The notes under the pieces are model-generated. The model did no database searches, had not been told where the DNA came from, and saw nothing but the letters and a program-made list of their open reading frames with translations. From Arthrobacter sp. FW306-2-2C-D06B (lineage in GTDB: Bacteria; Actinomycetota; Actinomycetes; Actinomycetales; Micrococcaceae), in assembly GCF_021789175.1 (NCBI RefSeq), contig NZ_CP084560.1:558001-622000 (forward strand): a stretch of 64,000 nt of DNA, read 5' to 3'. Shown piece by piece: positions 50,395 through 59,779 of the stretch (positions are counted from its first letter, which is position 1; the number at the start of each line of letters is the position of its first letter). The translations under genes were made by a program, and so were the position numbers.

Positions 50395-51345
50395 CTATAC
50401 CGTCCTGATTCGGGGGTTGATGAGCAGGTACAGGAGGTCCACCACGATGTTCACCAGAACGAAGGTGACCGAGATAGTGAGGACCACGCCCTGGACCAGG
50501 TTGACGTCCAGGTTGGTGATGCCATTGAGGATCAGCTGGCCCATGCCGGGAAGGGCGAAGATCATTTCAATCACGACGGCGCCGCCCAGGAGGTAGCCGA
50601 TCCTGAGTCCCAGCACGGTCACCGGAGTCACGAGCGCGTTGCGCAGGACGTTCCGGGACACCACCTCGCGGTAGGGGACGCCATTACCGATAGCTGTCCG
50701 GACGTAGTCACGGTCCAGTTCCTCCACCATGGAGGTGCGGACAACGCGGATAAGGGAAGCTGAGACCGGAATGCCGAGCGCGAGGGCCGGGAGCGCCATC
50801 GAGTTGAGCCAGCCGCCGAAGCCGGACTCCGGCGTCGCGATTCCACCCGAGGGAAACAGCGGGTTGTCACCGAGCGCGAACCACTGGATGAGCAGGATGC
50901 CAAGCCAGAAGGACGGGGTGGCGATCGCCGCGATGGAGAAGATCCGGACCAGCTGGTCCTGCCATTTGTCGCGGTAAAGAGCCCCGATGATGCCGAAAAC
51001 CAAGGACAGCACGACGGCGATGATCACGCCCAGGAACGTGAGCTGGAGGGTCAGCGGGAAGGCTGAGGCGATCATGCTTGCCACCGACTTGGACGGGGGA
51101 GTGGTCACGCCGAGATCGAGTTGCAGGAGCCTGCCCAGGAAGTGGAAATACTGGACGAACAGGGGATCGTTCAGGCCGTTGTCCTGGCGGTACTGCTGTT
51201 TGGCGGCCTCGCTGGCGCCTTCGCCGAGAGCCGAGCTGGCCTGGTCGCCAGGGGCTGCTTGAAGGACGAGGAAGACCAGCAGCGTGATGCCCAGGATCAT
51301 CAAGGGCAATGCCGCGAGCCTGCGTCCAAGCAGACGCAATATCAT
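50395..51345 (-). CDS. ABC transporter permease, DppB type
   Basis: About 316 residues, six membrane segments: LGRRLAALPLMILGITLLVFLVLQAAPGD at the start, and the EAA loop around VRTSMVEELDRDYVRTAIGNGVPYREVVSRNVLRNAL. First permease of the dipeptide-type importer; the second is in the fused protein 2 bp downstream. The ATG at 51345 is preceded by GGAGAA. Between this gene and the binding-protein gene lies hairpin copy B, which may lower readthrough from the highly needed binding protein. Confidence 0.9.
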   Translation of the reverse strand: MILRLLGRRLAALPLMILGITLLVFLVLQAAPGDQASSALGEGASEAAKQQYRQDNGLNDPLFVQYFHFLGRLLQLDLGVTTPPSKSVASMIASAFPLTLQLTFLGVIIAVVLSLVFGIIGALYRDKWQDQLVRIFSIAAIATPSFWLGILLIQWFALGDNPLFPSGGIATPESGFGGWLNSMALPALALGIPVSASLIRVVRTSMVEELDRDYVRTAIGNGVPYREVVSRNVLRNALVTPVTVLGLRIGYLLGGAVVIEMIFALPGMGQLILNGITNLDVNLVQGVVLTISVTFVLVNIVVDLLYLLINPRIRTV

Positions 51346-51381
51346 GACCAATTTGTTCTCCGGTTGCGTTTGGTGCGGGGG

Positions 51382-51447
51382 CCCAACTGACTCGCAGTAA
51401 GTGTCGTTTTGAGCCGTCTAAACGACAACAAATGCGAGTCAGTTGGG
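51382..51447. repeat. Intergenic palindrome family, copy B
   Basis: Ends CCCAACTGACTCGCA (51382-51396) and TGCGAGTCAGTTGGG (51433-51447) are perfect; the middle has a 5-base mismatch where the left arm reads GTAAG. GTCGTTTTGAG then forms the top of the stem with CTAAACGAC. It lies 10 bp after the binding-protein stop. Confidence 0.88.
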
Positions 51448-51457
51448 TTGGGTGTGG

Positions 51458-53083
51458 CTAGGAGGTGCGGCCGACGCCGATGAAGGACAGTCCCGTGGTG
51501 GGCAGCGGCTTGAAGCCTGAGAGCTTCTTTTCGTCCCAAGCGCTGGGGAGCTGGCGGTGGAAGAGCGGGTACAGCGGGACTTCATCCGAGACGAGATCCA
51601 CGATTTGGCCGGTGATCTTTTTCGCATCGGCGGCCGCGGCCTGCGAGCCCTTGTCCATCAGGCCCTGGAGGGTGGCGCTTTCCGGAGTGGTCCAGTAGGC
51701 GCGCTTGGCCATCCAGGTGGCGCCCGAGTAGAACCAGCTCAACAGCAGGTCTGCGTCGTTGCCGAAGACGGAGGGGTCGCCCGGGGCCGCCACGACCGAG
51801 AAGTCGGCCTTGCCAACCCTGTCCGAGTACAACGCACCCGACTGCAGGTTCTTGGCGGTGACCTTGACGCCGGGGATCTTGTTCCAGGATTCCAGCATCA
51901 GCGGGGCAACGTCCTTGACCCAAGCGGTATCCGTGGTGAGCAGCTCGAACTCGAGGTTGCTCACGCCGGCCTGCTTGAGGAGGTCCGCGGCCTTCTGTGG
52001 ATCGTAGGAGTAGACGTTCTTGGCCTTGACGTAGTCCGGGTGGCCCTCCTGGAAGTACGACGACGCAGCCTTGGCATTGCCGAACAATGCCTTCTTGATG
52101 ATGGCGTCCTTGTCCAGGCCGTAGTGGAGTGCCTGGCGGACCAGCTTGTTGTCGAACGGGGCCTTGGCGCAATTGAACATGAGGAACAGCATGCCGAAGG
52201 ACTGCACGGATTCAACCCGGGTCTTGGACTTGAGTCCGTCCATGTCCAGGTACGGGACGTCTTCGATCGCCTGGACGCGGCCCGACTGGACTGCCGTGAC
52301 GCGGGCGGCCGCGTCCGAGAGCAGCAGCCAGGTCATGCCCTTGGCGAGTGCCGGCTTGGGGCCATTGTAGTCGGCGAACGCTTCGAAGACGATCTTGTCG
52401 TCCTTGACGGCCGAGATCAGCTTGTAGGGGCCGGAGCCGACGGGCTTCGCATCGAATCCCTTCTGATCGGCCGAGGCCAACGCCTTCGGAACCACCTTCA
52501 CCACGGAGATTCGCGGTCCGAAGCCCGGGAAGGGGTATTTCAGCGAGAACTCGACCGTCTTGGCATCGAGCGCCTTGACGTCCTTGATGAACGGAATGAA
52601 CTGGGAGAACAAGGACTTGTTGGCCGGGTCCATCACACGGGTGAAGGAGTAGACAACATCGTCGGTGGTGACAGGGGCGCCGTTGTGGAACTTGGCACCG
52701 TCGCGGATTGTCACTTGGTACGTGGTGTCGTTGACCTTCTTGGGGTCGCTCGCTGCCAGCGCGTTATACGGCTCGCGGGTGGCCGGGTGGAGTTCCACGA
52801 GGCCCTCGAAGACGTGCAGATTGGCGGCCTGCGGCGTGGCGCCGGAGGACGTCATCGGGTCGAACCCCGTTGACAGTGCGTAGGAGATGCCCGCTTCGAT
52901 GGTGAGGTCCTTGTTGACGGTCGCAGTGTTGTTTGCTGCGCCCGTGGTGGTGGAGGCAGGACCGCCACATGCGGACAGGCTGGCCGTGAACGCTGCCGCG
53001 GCTCCAATTGCCCCGGTCAGCTTGAGGAAGTTGCGTCGGCTGGCGTCGCTGACCAGCGGCAGGTTGTTAATCGTGTTGCTCAT
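51458..53083 (-). CDS. ABC transporter substrate-binding lipoprotein (SBP family 5), probable sialate binder
   Basis: About 541 residues. Twin-arginine-like start [27 protein letters not shown] with lipobox LSAC, so a lipid-anchored exported protein. Family 5 extracellular solute-binding fold: [30 protein letters not shown] and [16 protein letters not shown]. In this cluster it likely captures N-acetylneuraminate for the fused permease system. The ATG at 53083 has a GAGG site; a start 5 codons upstream is less likely. A perfect palindrome, probably the operator of the divergent FadR-type regulator, lies 31-51 bp upstream. Confidence 0.88.
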   Translation of the reverse strand: MSNTINNLPLVSDASRRNFLKLTGAIGAAAAFTASLSACGGPASTTTGAANNTATVNKDLTIEAGISYALSTGFDPMTSSGATPQAANLHVFEGLVELHPATREPYNALAASDPKKVNDTTYQVTIRDGAKFHNGAPVTTDDVVYSFTRVMDPANKSLFSQFIPFIKDVKALDAKTVEFSLKYPFPGFGPRISVVKVVPKALASADQKGFDAKPVGSGPYKLISAVKDDKIVFEAFADYNGPKPALAKGMTWLLLSDAAARVTAVQSGRVQAIEDVPYLDMDGLKSKTRVESVQSFGMLFLMFNCAKAPFDNKLVRQALHYGLDKDAIIKKALFGNAKAASSYFQEGHPDYVKAKNVYSYDPQKAADLLKQAGVSNLEFELLTTDTAWVKDVAPLMLESWNKIPGVKVTAKNLQSGALYSDRVGKADFSVVAAPGDPSVFGNDADLLLSWFYSGATWMAKRAYWTTPESATLQGLMDKGSQAAAADAKKITGQIVDLVSDEVPLYPLFHRQLPSAWDEKKLSGFKPLPTTGLSFIGVGRTS

Positions 53084-53113
53084 AAGATGCCTCACCATTC
53101 AAGTTTTCTGGTT

Positions 53114-53333
53114 ATCGGATGTAGGACATCCGATGCTCGTAAAGAAACTGTAAGGGTGGTCACATGAAGTCGTCAAGCGAGATCTGGATCACTAGCGACC
53201 CGAGGAGCGGCCGCGACGCTCCCGGCGGGGTGCTCCCGACGGGTGCTGCGCCGGGGTTCACCTTGCGAGGTTTAGCCTGGGGCTCGGTCAAAAATAAAGG
53301 CGAACATCTATCAAGGAGATGGGACATCCGATA
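53114..53333. promoter_or_regulatory. Probable NanR (FadR-type) operators between transporter and regulator genes
   Basis: Site 1 (53114-53134): perfect 9-bp arms ATCGGATGT and ACATCCGAT around AGG, just before the binding-protein gene. Site 2: the half-site GGACATCCGAT at 53322-53332 with a poor second half, before the regulator gene. The shared ACATCCGAT links both promoters. The rest of the 377-bp gap shows no gene. Confidence 0.7.
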
Positions 53334-53460
53334 TTGTATGTTGCGAAGCACTATATCCACGGTGGGCGCTAGGCTCACCTCAACGTTAACACTGCACTGA
53401 TTCCTTGTCCCGGTCCTGAAAGGGTCCGGCCGAGGATGAGTACTTTTTGCAAGGAGAGCC

Positions 53461-54189
53461 ATGACCACTTCCGGTGTCGTTCCGCAGGCGCGGTTCAGCG
53501 CACAGGCCCGGCTCAGGGCCCTCCAGTCGGACATTATGGAGTTGATCCTCGAGCGCGAGCTCGAAGCGGGCGATCCCTTGCCCACGGAAAATGAACTCTC
53601 CGTGGCTCTGGGGGTAGGGCGCAACACCCTGCGCGAATCCCTGAAAGTGCTGCAGGCCCTGGGTGTCATCGAGATCCGCCATGGCTTTGGCATGTTCGTC
53701 GCCCCCAGCAACTTCGAGGCGCTCGCGGACGGCCTGACGTTCCGGGGCCGCTTGTCGCTGCGCCACCAAGGGCTCGAGGCACTGCAACTCGTGGACGTGC
53801 GCCAGGCCCTCGAGTCGGGGCTGATCGGCTCCTCCATGGACGTGATGACTGCCGAGCAGCTCGCCTTGATCGAAGAGGCCGTCAAGCAGATGGAGGAGCT
53901 CGCGCACGCTGGGGAGAACTTCGTAGCCGCCGACGCCGAGTTCCACCGCCGGCTGTTCGAGCCGCTGAACAACGAGCTCCTCATCAACCTCATGGGCGTT
54001 TTCTGGAAGGTCTACCGGAAGATCCATGTGGAGATCGGTTCCGACAACGAAGATCTTGTAGCTACCGCGGCCATGCACCGAAGCATCTACACCGCCGTCG
54101 CCACCGGGGACAAGACCGCGGCTGCCGAACTGCTCAACCGTCACTTCGACGGAATCCGCCGCCGCATCGGCGAGGCCGTCGCAGTCTGA
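53461..54189 (+). CDS. nanR: GntR-family regulator of the FadR subfamily (probable NanR)
   Basis: 242 residues. N-terminal winged helix: DPLPTENELSVALGVGRNTLRESLKVLQALGVIEIRHGFGMFV. The C-terminal all-helical FCD domain has DVRQALESGLI and metal-type residues in DAEFHRRLF and HRSIYTAVATGD. AAGGAG ribosome site. It is divergent from the sialate ABC transporter; shared half-sites in the gap suggest it controls both. NanR identity is inferred from location. Confidence 0.82.
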   Translation: MTTSGVVPQARFSAQARLRALQSDIMELILERELEAGDPLPTENELSVALGVGRNTLRESLKVLQALGVIEIRHGFGMFVAPSNFEALADGLTFRGRLSLRHQGLEALQLVDVRQALESGLIGSSMDVMTAEQLALIEEAVKQMEELAHAGENFVAADAEFHRRLFEPLNNELLINLMGVFWKVYRKIHVEIGSDNEDLVATAAMHRSIYTAVATGDKTAAAELLNRHFDGIRRRIGEAVAV

Positions 54190-54205
54190 GGCCGGGCACC
54201 CAAGC

Positions 54206-54252
54206 GCAAGGGCCGCCGTCGTACTTCATGAAAGTACGACGGCGGCCCTTGC
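54206..54252. terminator. Terminator hairpin after the FadR-type regulator
   Basis: Perfect 21-bp stem starting GCAAGGGCCGCCGTCG (54206-54226 with 54232-54252) around a 5-base loop, 17 bp after the stop. Very stable; works in either direction. Confidence 0.82.
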
Positions 54253-54613
54253 CTTTGCGCTGCCGACCGCGTACCACCCGTTGCCGCCCAGTCCCTGCTC
54301 GACGCTGGGCGTCGGATTCTGCTGGATCATTCCCCTTGCCGAAGGTTCCCGGCCGCGCGATTCCGGGGGTGCCGACCCCTGGGAGCGCCACTGATCCAGC
54401 AGAACCGAACGTGCTCGCACTGGCGTCCACCTGGGCGAGCCGCAGTCGGGCCATGGCGACCGCACCATCGTCCCCATCTTTGGTTTGGGAAAGCGTTTGC
54501 GACACGGCGAGTCTCGTCATTTGGTGCCCTTGGCGCGGCAAACATGGGGAGGACTCTGCGGCCAGCCATCGAGGCGCCGCCACGGCCAGGGCAAACCCGG
54601 GCCCGAAATTTAA
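54253..54613. other. Stretch without a supported gene
   Basis: About 360 bp. A minus-strand frame from ATG 54520 has an AAGGG-like site but runs through the strong hairpin and into the end of the upstream regulator gene, and its translation is not recognisable. A shorter minus frame (54226-54477) is equally anonymous. I see no promoter or repeat of note. Confidence 0.4.
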
Positions 54614-54615
54614 CG

Positions 54616-54649
54616 AAAAAAGACCCGCACCGGATCCGGTGCGGGTCTT
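54616..54649 (-). terminator. Rho-independent terminator of tRNA-Arg
   Basis: Perfect palindrome AAGACCCGCACCGG / CCGGTGCGGGTCTT (54620-54649), followed on the minus strand by a run of T (54616-54620). Confidence 0.92.
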
Positions 54650-54655
54650 CATTTG

Positions 54656-54729
<74 letters not shown>

Positions 54730-54836
54730 ATCTTGGTGATTCTCGGGAGTTTCAAACTCGTGCCCCCCTCGAACCTCAATAAACTTTACGCGAGATCCCT
54801 GTTGGTGCCAAATCGATGCGGTGTAATCTGCCTAAC

Positions 54837-54864
54837 TAGACCGGTCTATGTGACCTTAGTCACT
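54837..54864 (+). promoter_or_regulatory. CRP/GlxR-like site and adjoining palindrome before pckG
   Basis: TGTGACCTTAGTCACT (54849-54864) matches TGTGA-N6-TCACA except the last base. It abuts the perfect 12-bp palindrome TAGACCGGTCTA (54837-54848). Both lie about 150-175 bp before pckG, where carbon-source control of gluconeogenesis would be expected. Confidence 0.5.
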
Positions 54865-55012
54865 AAATTTGGCGGATCGGTGACGCGGATCCTTGATTTT
54901 TAGGGGTTTTGCTCCGAAATGGTCAAGAGATCCCATGTCCGAACCCAGATTGGTCTACTCCGCGACCCCTAGCATTTAGGACACACCACTGAACCCGAGG
55001 AAGGGAACCACG

Positions 55013-56839
55013 ATGGGCGATCTGGCGCGACTGCCGCTGCTTGAGAAGGCACCTACTACGCATGCACGCCTGTTGGCCTGGGTGGAGGAAGTAGCCGAGC
55101 TGACACAGCCGGACCGCATCCACTGGGTTGACGGTAGCGAAGCTGAAAACAAGAAGCTGACCGACGAACTTGTCGCGGCCGGCACCCTGAAGAGGCTGAA
55201 CCAAGAACTCTTCCCCAACTCTTTCGCCGCATTCTCCGATCCCGCGGACGTAGCCCGTGTGGAAGAGCAGACCTTCATCTGCTCCGAGAAGGAACACGAC
55301 GCCGGCTTCACCAACAACTGGATGGCCCCGGCCGAGATGAAGCAGAAGCTGCGGGGGCTGTTCGCCGGCTCCATGCGCGGCCGCACCATGTACGTCATTC
55401 CGTTCGTCATGGGCCACTTGGATGCCGAAGATCCGAAGTTCGGCGTCGAGATCACCGACTCCGCCTACGTTGTTGCCTCGATGCGCATCATGGCCCGCAT
55501 TGGTACGGACGTCCTTGAGCGCATAACGCAGACCGACGCTTTCTTCGTCCCCGCGTTGCACTCCCTGGGCGCTCCATTGGAAGCCGGTCAGGCCGACGTC
55601 GCGTGGCCCTGCAACCCCGACAAATGGATCGTGCACTTCCCGGAAGAGCGCTCGATTTGGTCCTACGGCTCGGGTTACGGCGGCAACGCCCTCCTCGGCA
55701 AGAAGTGCTACGCCCTGCGCATCGCGTCCGTCATGGCACGCGACGAAGGCTGGCTGGCCGAGCACATGCTCATCCTGAAGCTGACATCGCCTGAGCAGAA
55801 GACCTACTACATCTCTGCGGCGTTCCCCTCCGCTTGCGGCAAGACCAACCTCGCGCTGCTCGACCCCACCATCAAGGGCTGGAAGGTCGAGACCCTCGGC
55901 GACGACATCACCTGGATGCGCTTCGGCAAGGAAGGCGAGCTCCGCGCCGTCAATCCCGAGGCCGGCCTGTTCGGCGTCGCTCCCGGCACCGGTTGGGGCA
56001 CCAACCCCAACGCCATGCGCGCCATCGCCAAGGGCAACAGCATCTTCACCAACGTTGCCCTGACCGACGACGGCGGTGTCTGGTGGGAAGGCATGACGGA
56101 GGAAACTCCGGCACACCTGACCGATTGGCAGGGCAACTCCTGGACTCCTGAGTCCGACAAGCCTGCTGCACACCCGAACTCCCGCTTCTGCACCCCGATC
56201 GACCAGATCGACATGCTGGCCGAGGAGTACTTCAGCCCTGACGGCGTGGAACTCTCCGCGATCCTCTTCGGCGGGCGCCGCAAGACCACCATCCCGCTGG
56301 TCACCGAGGCCCGCGACTGGTCCAACGGAATCTTCATGGGTTCCACGTTGTCCTCCGAGACCACGGCTGCTGCGGCCGGTGCCGTCGGCGTCGTGCGTCG
56401 CGATCCCATGGCCATGCTGCCGTTCATCGGCTACGACGCAGGTGACTACCTGAACCACTGGGTCAACCTGTCCGCCAAGGCCAGCCCGGAGCGGCTGCCC
56501 AAGATCTTCCTGGTCAACTGGTTCCGCCGCACTGCCGAGGGTGGCTTCGCCTGGCCTGGCTTCGGCGACAACGCCCGGGTCCTCAAGTGGGCCATCGAGC
56601 GGATCGAAGGCAAGGCCGACGCCGTCGAGACTCCCATCGGCTTCGTGCCCACCGGCGAGTCCATCGATCTCGAAGGCCTGGACATGACCCCCGCCGAGGT
56701 GGAAGCCGCAGTTCGCGTCGACGCCTCCGAGTGGAAGACCGAACTGGCATCGATCGAGGAATGGTACGCAAAGTTCGGCGGTTCCCTGCCGGCTGCGCTG
56801 ATCTCGGAGCTCGACGGTCTGAAGGCCCGCCTGGCCTAG
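55013..56839 (+). CDS. pckG: Phosphoenolpyruvate carboxykinase (GTP)
   Basis: 608 residues, normal for the GTP-dependent enzyme. Converts oxaloacetate plus GTP to PEP, CO2 and GDP; first step of gluconeogenesis. The P-loop [11 protein letters not shown] (about 270-280) contains the hyper-reactive Cys; [33 protein letters not shown] and [13 protein letters not shown] blocks are standard. GAGGAAGGG ribosome site. Preceded by a CRP/GlxR-like site and followed by a strong terminator, so it is a single-gene unit. Confidence 0.97.
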   Translation: MGDLARLPLLEKAPTTHARLLAWVEEVAELTQPDRIHWVDGSEAENKKLTDELVAAGTLKRLNQELFPNSFAAFSDPADVARVEEQTFICSEKEHDAGFTNNWMAPAEMKQKLRGLFAGSMRGRTMYVIPFVMGHLDAEDPKFGVEITDSAYVVASMRIMARIGTDVLERITQTDAFFVPALHSLGAPLEAGQADVAWPCNPDKWIVHFPEERSIWSYGSGYGGNALLGKKCYALRIASVMARDEGWLAEHMLILKLTSPEQKTYYISAAFPSACGKTNLALLDPTIKGWKVETLGDDITWMRFGKEGELRAVNPEAGLFGVAPGTGWGTNPNAMRAIAKGNSIFTNVALTDDGGVWWEGMTEETPAHLTDWQGNSWTPESDKPAAHPNSRFCTPIDQIDMLAEEYFSPDGVELSAILFGGRRKTTIPLVTEARDWSNGIFMGSTLSSETTAAAAGAVGVVRRDPMAMLPFIGYDAGDYLNHWVNLSAKASPERLPKIFLVNWFRRTAEGGFAWPGFGDNARVLKWAIERIEGKADAVETPIGFVPTGESIDLEGLDMTPAEVEAAVRVDASEWKTELASIEEWYAKFGGSLPAALISELDGLKARLA

Positions 56840-56855
56840 ACCGCCCGACTGCTTA

Positions 56856-56893
56856 CGCCGACGGTCCCGCACTTCGGTGCGGGACCGTCGGCG
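56856..56893 (+). terminator. Terminator of pckG
   Basis: Perfect 17-bp stem (CGCCGACGGTCCCGCAC, 56856-56872) closed by a TTCG tetraloop, followed by TTTC. Confidence 0.9.
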
Positions 56894-56954
56894 TTTCTGC
56901 ATCTTGGAACTGCCGTCGCCGAGCATTGTGCCGCGATTGGCGCGTGAGTAGCTT

Positions 56955-56977
56955 TTAGAGAACCAGCAGTTCTCTAA
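56955..56977. promoter_or_regulatory. Perfect palindromic operator before the rifampin-phosphotransferase-like gene
   Basis: 9-bp perfect arms TTAGAGAAC and GTTCTCTAA around a 5-bp centre, 18-40 bp before the ATG. A second small palindrome GGTCCGGACC (56985-56994) directly abuts the start codon. The binding protein is not identified. Confidence 0.65.
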
Positions 56978-56994
56978 TTCCGGGGGTCCGGACC

Positions 56995-59565
56995 ATGGCC
57001 GATTCCCAGCGGCACGCAAAAGCGTCAACCGCGCCCTTGGCTGATTTCGGCGTCGGGGATGTCGCCGTTGCCGGTGGAAAAGGTGCCGCGCTGGGGGAAA
57101 TGGCGCGTCAAGGATTTCCAGTGCCGCCTGGATTTATTATCACCACGGGCGCGTACTTGTCTTTTCTGGCTGAAGCGAACGTCGGGGCAGCACTGGGAGG
57201 CTTTCTGTCCGTCGTGCCCGAAGAAGCTCCCGACGGCGGTGCGCCCGACGGCGGCGACGGCACCCGCGGTGCCGCACTCCGCGCCCTCTTCGCCGGGGCG
57301 GAAATGCCGGGCCGGCTGCGGCAGGAGATCCTCGATGCCTATGCGAAGCTGGGCGGCGGGGCTGTCGCGGTCCGGTCCAGTGCCACGGCGGAAGATCTTC
57401 CGGGAGCCGCGTTCGCCGGTCAGCAGGACACCTATCTCAACGTGCTGGGCGGGGAGGATGTAGTCCAGGCAGTCGCCAACTGCTGGGCGTCGTTGTGGAC
57501 GGACCGGGCCATTTCCTATCGCCGACGGCAGGGGATCGATCCGCACGAGGTGGCGATCGCCGTCGTCGTGCAAAAAATGGTTCCGGCCGCCATGGCGGGC
57601 GTCCTATTCACTGCGAACCCGGTCACGGGCGAACGCGGCGAGATGGTGGTGGACGCTAACCCCGGCCTGGGGGAGGCTGTGGTCTCCGGGCGGGTGACTC
57701 CGGAGCACTATGTCCTGGACTCCTCAGGAAAAGTGCTGAGTTTCACGCCCGGTGGCCGCGAGGTGGTGATCAGCGCTGCCGTGGGCGGCGGCACGCAAGA
57801 AAGCTCCGGTAAGCAAAGCACGAAACCAGGGCTCGCGGCGGAGGAATTGGCGGAATTGGCCATGCTGGGAAACAAAGCCCAGCAGCATTTCGGCCGCCCT
57901 CAGGACATCGAATGGGTGGCCGCCGGCGGAAGGCTGTACGTAGTGCAGTCACGGCCGATGACCGCTCTCCCGCCCCAACCGCCCGTCCTCAACGCGGTCC
58001 AACGTCGGGTGGGACCGTTTTTCATCGAGATGTTCCAGGAGCGGCCCTATCCCTTGGACGTATCCGGCTGGATGAGTCGGGGAATTCTCGCCATGTTGCA
58101 CGGCATGGCCGGGAGCGTAGGCGTGGTCTTCCCTGCAGTGGAGGAGTTACTGCCGGAGGAAGACGGGGTGGTGGTTCAGCTCATCCCGCCAGTGCCGCGC
58201 CCGACGATCCGAACGCTTGCCGCGCCGGCTTCCTTGTTGCGCCGGGCGAGACGGTTCAAAGCCGCCGACTGGACCCGGGATCCACGCTTCTCCTCGTTCA
58301 TCGACAACATTGAACGGCTGAACCGCAAGGACCTCGGTCTCCTGCGGTGGCGTGCAGTCGTGGCATTTGCCCGGGAATGTTTCGCGGCGATGCAGGGCAT
58401 CACGGACTTAAGGGTCTCCTACCTGCCCGGCATTCCGGTGCCGGTGCTGAAAATGCGTTTCATGCTCTTGTTCCTGGGCAAGACAAAGCTTGCGCCTGCG
58501 CTGATCGCGGGGGCGGAAACCCGGACGAGCCAAGCGAACCGGGCCCTTGAACGGCTGGCTTCCATCGCGGCGGACGATCCCGGGCTTTCCCGCGCGTTAC
58601 GTGATTCAGGACCCCGTGAGCTCCTGGAGTCGGTGGAAAATGAGGCCGAACATCGCGCTTTCCGCGAGGCGTTCGAGGCGTTCCAGCGTGAGTACGGCCA
58701 CCGCGAAACCACGAGTGTTGTCCTCAGCAGTTCGCCCACGTGGTCCGATGCCCCCGAGGTGGTTCTTGGCCTTGTGAAGGCCTTGTCCGGAGAGCGGCCC
58801 CCAACAGTTGACCATGGCGGGATTGCGCTTGCGGAATTGAAGCGCCATCCGGCTCTCCGCTTCGAACCGCTGCGGCGGAGGGTGCTCGCCGCCGTCGAGT
58901 CCGCCCAAGCCGGAATGGCGTTCCGCGAGGACAGCCACTTCTACGCCACCAAAGCCATCCCGCCGATCCGACGGGCCTACCGGGAGCTTGGCCGCCGACT
59001 GGTGATGGCCGGCGTGATCGATGAGCCCGACGAGATCTATCACCTGCGGTTCGAGGAATTGGAGTCCATTACAGACAACGACGACGGCGCGCTGCCGGCT
59101 TCACTCCGTGACCGTTTCCGGCCGCTGGTACTCGCTCGCGCGGCAAAGCGGCGCGGGCTCGACGGCATCCCGCTGCTCGATCCGGCTTTGCTCTTTGCTC
59201 GAGGTCGCCAGGGCCGCCAAGTGGAAGGAGTCCTCGTCTCCGGCACGGCAGCGAGCCGCGGCCGAGCGACCGGGCCGGTCCGTGTGATCCGTGGACCGGC
59301 CGAGTTCGGACGGCTGCGCAGCGGAGAGGTCCTCGTCTGCCCGTACACCAATCCCGCTTGGACGCCGTTGTTCCAACGGGCCGTCGCGGTTGTGGTGGAC
59401 GCCGGCGGGCTCGGTTCGCATGCGGCGATCGTCGCGAGGGAATACGGAATTCCGGCCGTTATGGGCACCGGCTCGGGTACCAGCACCTTGGCCGACGGGC
59501 AGCAAGTACTCGTGGACGGAACCCTGGGGGTTGTCCTGCCGGCCGCTGCGGCGGAAAGACCTTGA
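56995..59565 (+). CDS. Rifampin phosphotransferase-like dikinase (PEP synthase-related)
   Basis: 856 residues in the order ATP-binding half (about 15-320: VAVAGGKGAALGEMARQGFPVPPGFIITT, VRSSATAEDLPGAAFAGQQDT), a middle region of about 430 residues, and a C-terminal phosphohistidine swivel domain (GGLGSHAAIVAREYGIPAVMGTG, His near 809). PEP synthases place the histidine domain centrally and end in a TIM barrel; that barrel is absent, and order and length match rifampin phosphotransferase (Rph, about 865 residues). It may inactivate rifamycins or phosphorylate another compound; the middle region decides this. The ATG at 56995 follows a perfect palindrome, so it is probably repressed or inducible. 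Confidence 0.78.
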   Translation: MADSQRHAKASTAPLADFGVGDVAVAGGKGAALGEMARQGFPVPPGFIITTGAYLSFLAEANVGAALGGFLSVVPEEAPDGGAPDGGDGTRGAALRALFAGAEMPGRLRQEILDAYAKLGGGAVAVRSSATAEDLPGAAFAGQQDTYLNVLGGEDVVQAVANCWASLWTDRAISYRRRQGIDPHEVAIAVVVQKMVPAAMAGVLFTANPVTGERGEMVVDANPGLGEAVVSGRVTPEHYVLDSSGKVLSFTPGGREVVISAAVGGGTQESSGKQSTKPGLAAEELAELAMLGNKAQQHFGRPQDIEWVAAGGRLYVVQSRPMTALPPQPPVLNAVQRRVGPFFIEMFQERPYPLDVSGWMSRGILAMLHGMAGSVGVVFPAVEELLPEEDGVVVQLIPPVPRPTIRTLAAPASLLRRARRFKAADWTRDPRFSSFIDNIERLNRKDLGLLRWRAVVAFARECFAAMQGITDLRVSYLPGIPVPVLKMRFMLLFLGKTKLAPALIAGAETRTSQANRALERLASIAADDPGLSRALRDSGPRELLESVENEAEHRAFREAFEAFQREYGHRETTSVVLSSSPTWSDAPEVVLGLVKALSGERPPTVDHGGIALAELKRHPALRFEPLRRRVLAAVESAQAGMAFREDSHFYATKAIPPIRRAYRELGRRLVMAGVIDEPDEIYHLRFEELESITDNDDGALPASLRDRFRPLVLARAAKRRGLDGIPLLDPALLFARGRQGRQVEGVLVSGTAASRGRATGPVRVIRGPAEFGRLRSGEVLVCPYTNPAWTPLFQRAVAVVVDAGGLGSHAAIVAREYGIPAVMGTGSGTSTLADGQQVLVDGTLGVVLPAAAAERP

Positions 59566-59583
59566 GATGCCAGGGCCGCGTGA

Positions 59584-59648
59584 CCCAACTAGCTAGCATT
59601 AGTTGTCGTTTTGGGGTCTCTAAACGACAACTACTGCGAGTCAGTTGG
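59584..59648. repeat. Intergenic palindrome family, copy C
   Basis: Left end CCCAACTAGCTAGCA, right end TGCGAGTCAGTTGG, with the shared TTGTCGTTTT/TAAACGACAA stem between. The right arm overlaps the stop codon of the flavohemoglobin remnant (59641-59643). It is more diverged than copy A. Confidence 0.85.
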
Positions 59649-59766
59649 CGAGCCAGATATCCGGTCCGAAGACCTCGTAATGAATTCTCGTGGCGGGGAT
59701 TCCGGCGTTGATGGCCTCGTTGCGGATGTGCTTCATGAACGGCAGCGGTCCGCACAGAGATCCCTG
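59641..59766 (-). pseudogene. hmp: C-terminal remnant of flavohemoglobin (hmp)
   Basis: A minus-strand frame of 41 codons ending in TGA reads LCGPLPFMKHIRNEAINAG, then IPATRIHYEVFGPDIWLAN. This is the exact C-terminal signature of flavohemoproteins (NAD-binding CGPxPFM and the final HYEVFGPD). An in-frame TAG stands just upstream (59767-59769), and no other hmp sequence precedes it before nsrR, so about 90 percent of the gene is missing. NsrR, the nitric-oxide-sensing repressor that usually controls hmp, lies 13 bp away on the same strand. Confidence 0.85.
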
Positions 59767-59779
59767 CTACAAGCCGTGC

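Noticed and set aside
53160..53993. Open minus-strand frame of 277 codons opposite the FadR-type regulator
   Set aside because: Ser/Arg-rich antisense translation; the plus-strand gene has a clear GntR domain and ribosome site.
54923..57028. Open minus-strand frame of 701 codons
   Set aside because: Antisense of pckG; the plus strand carries every PEP carboxykinase motif.
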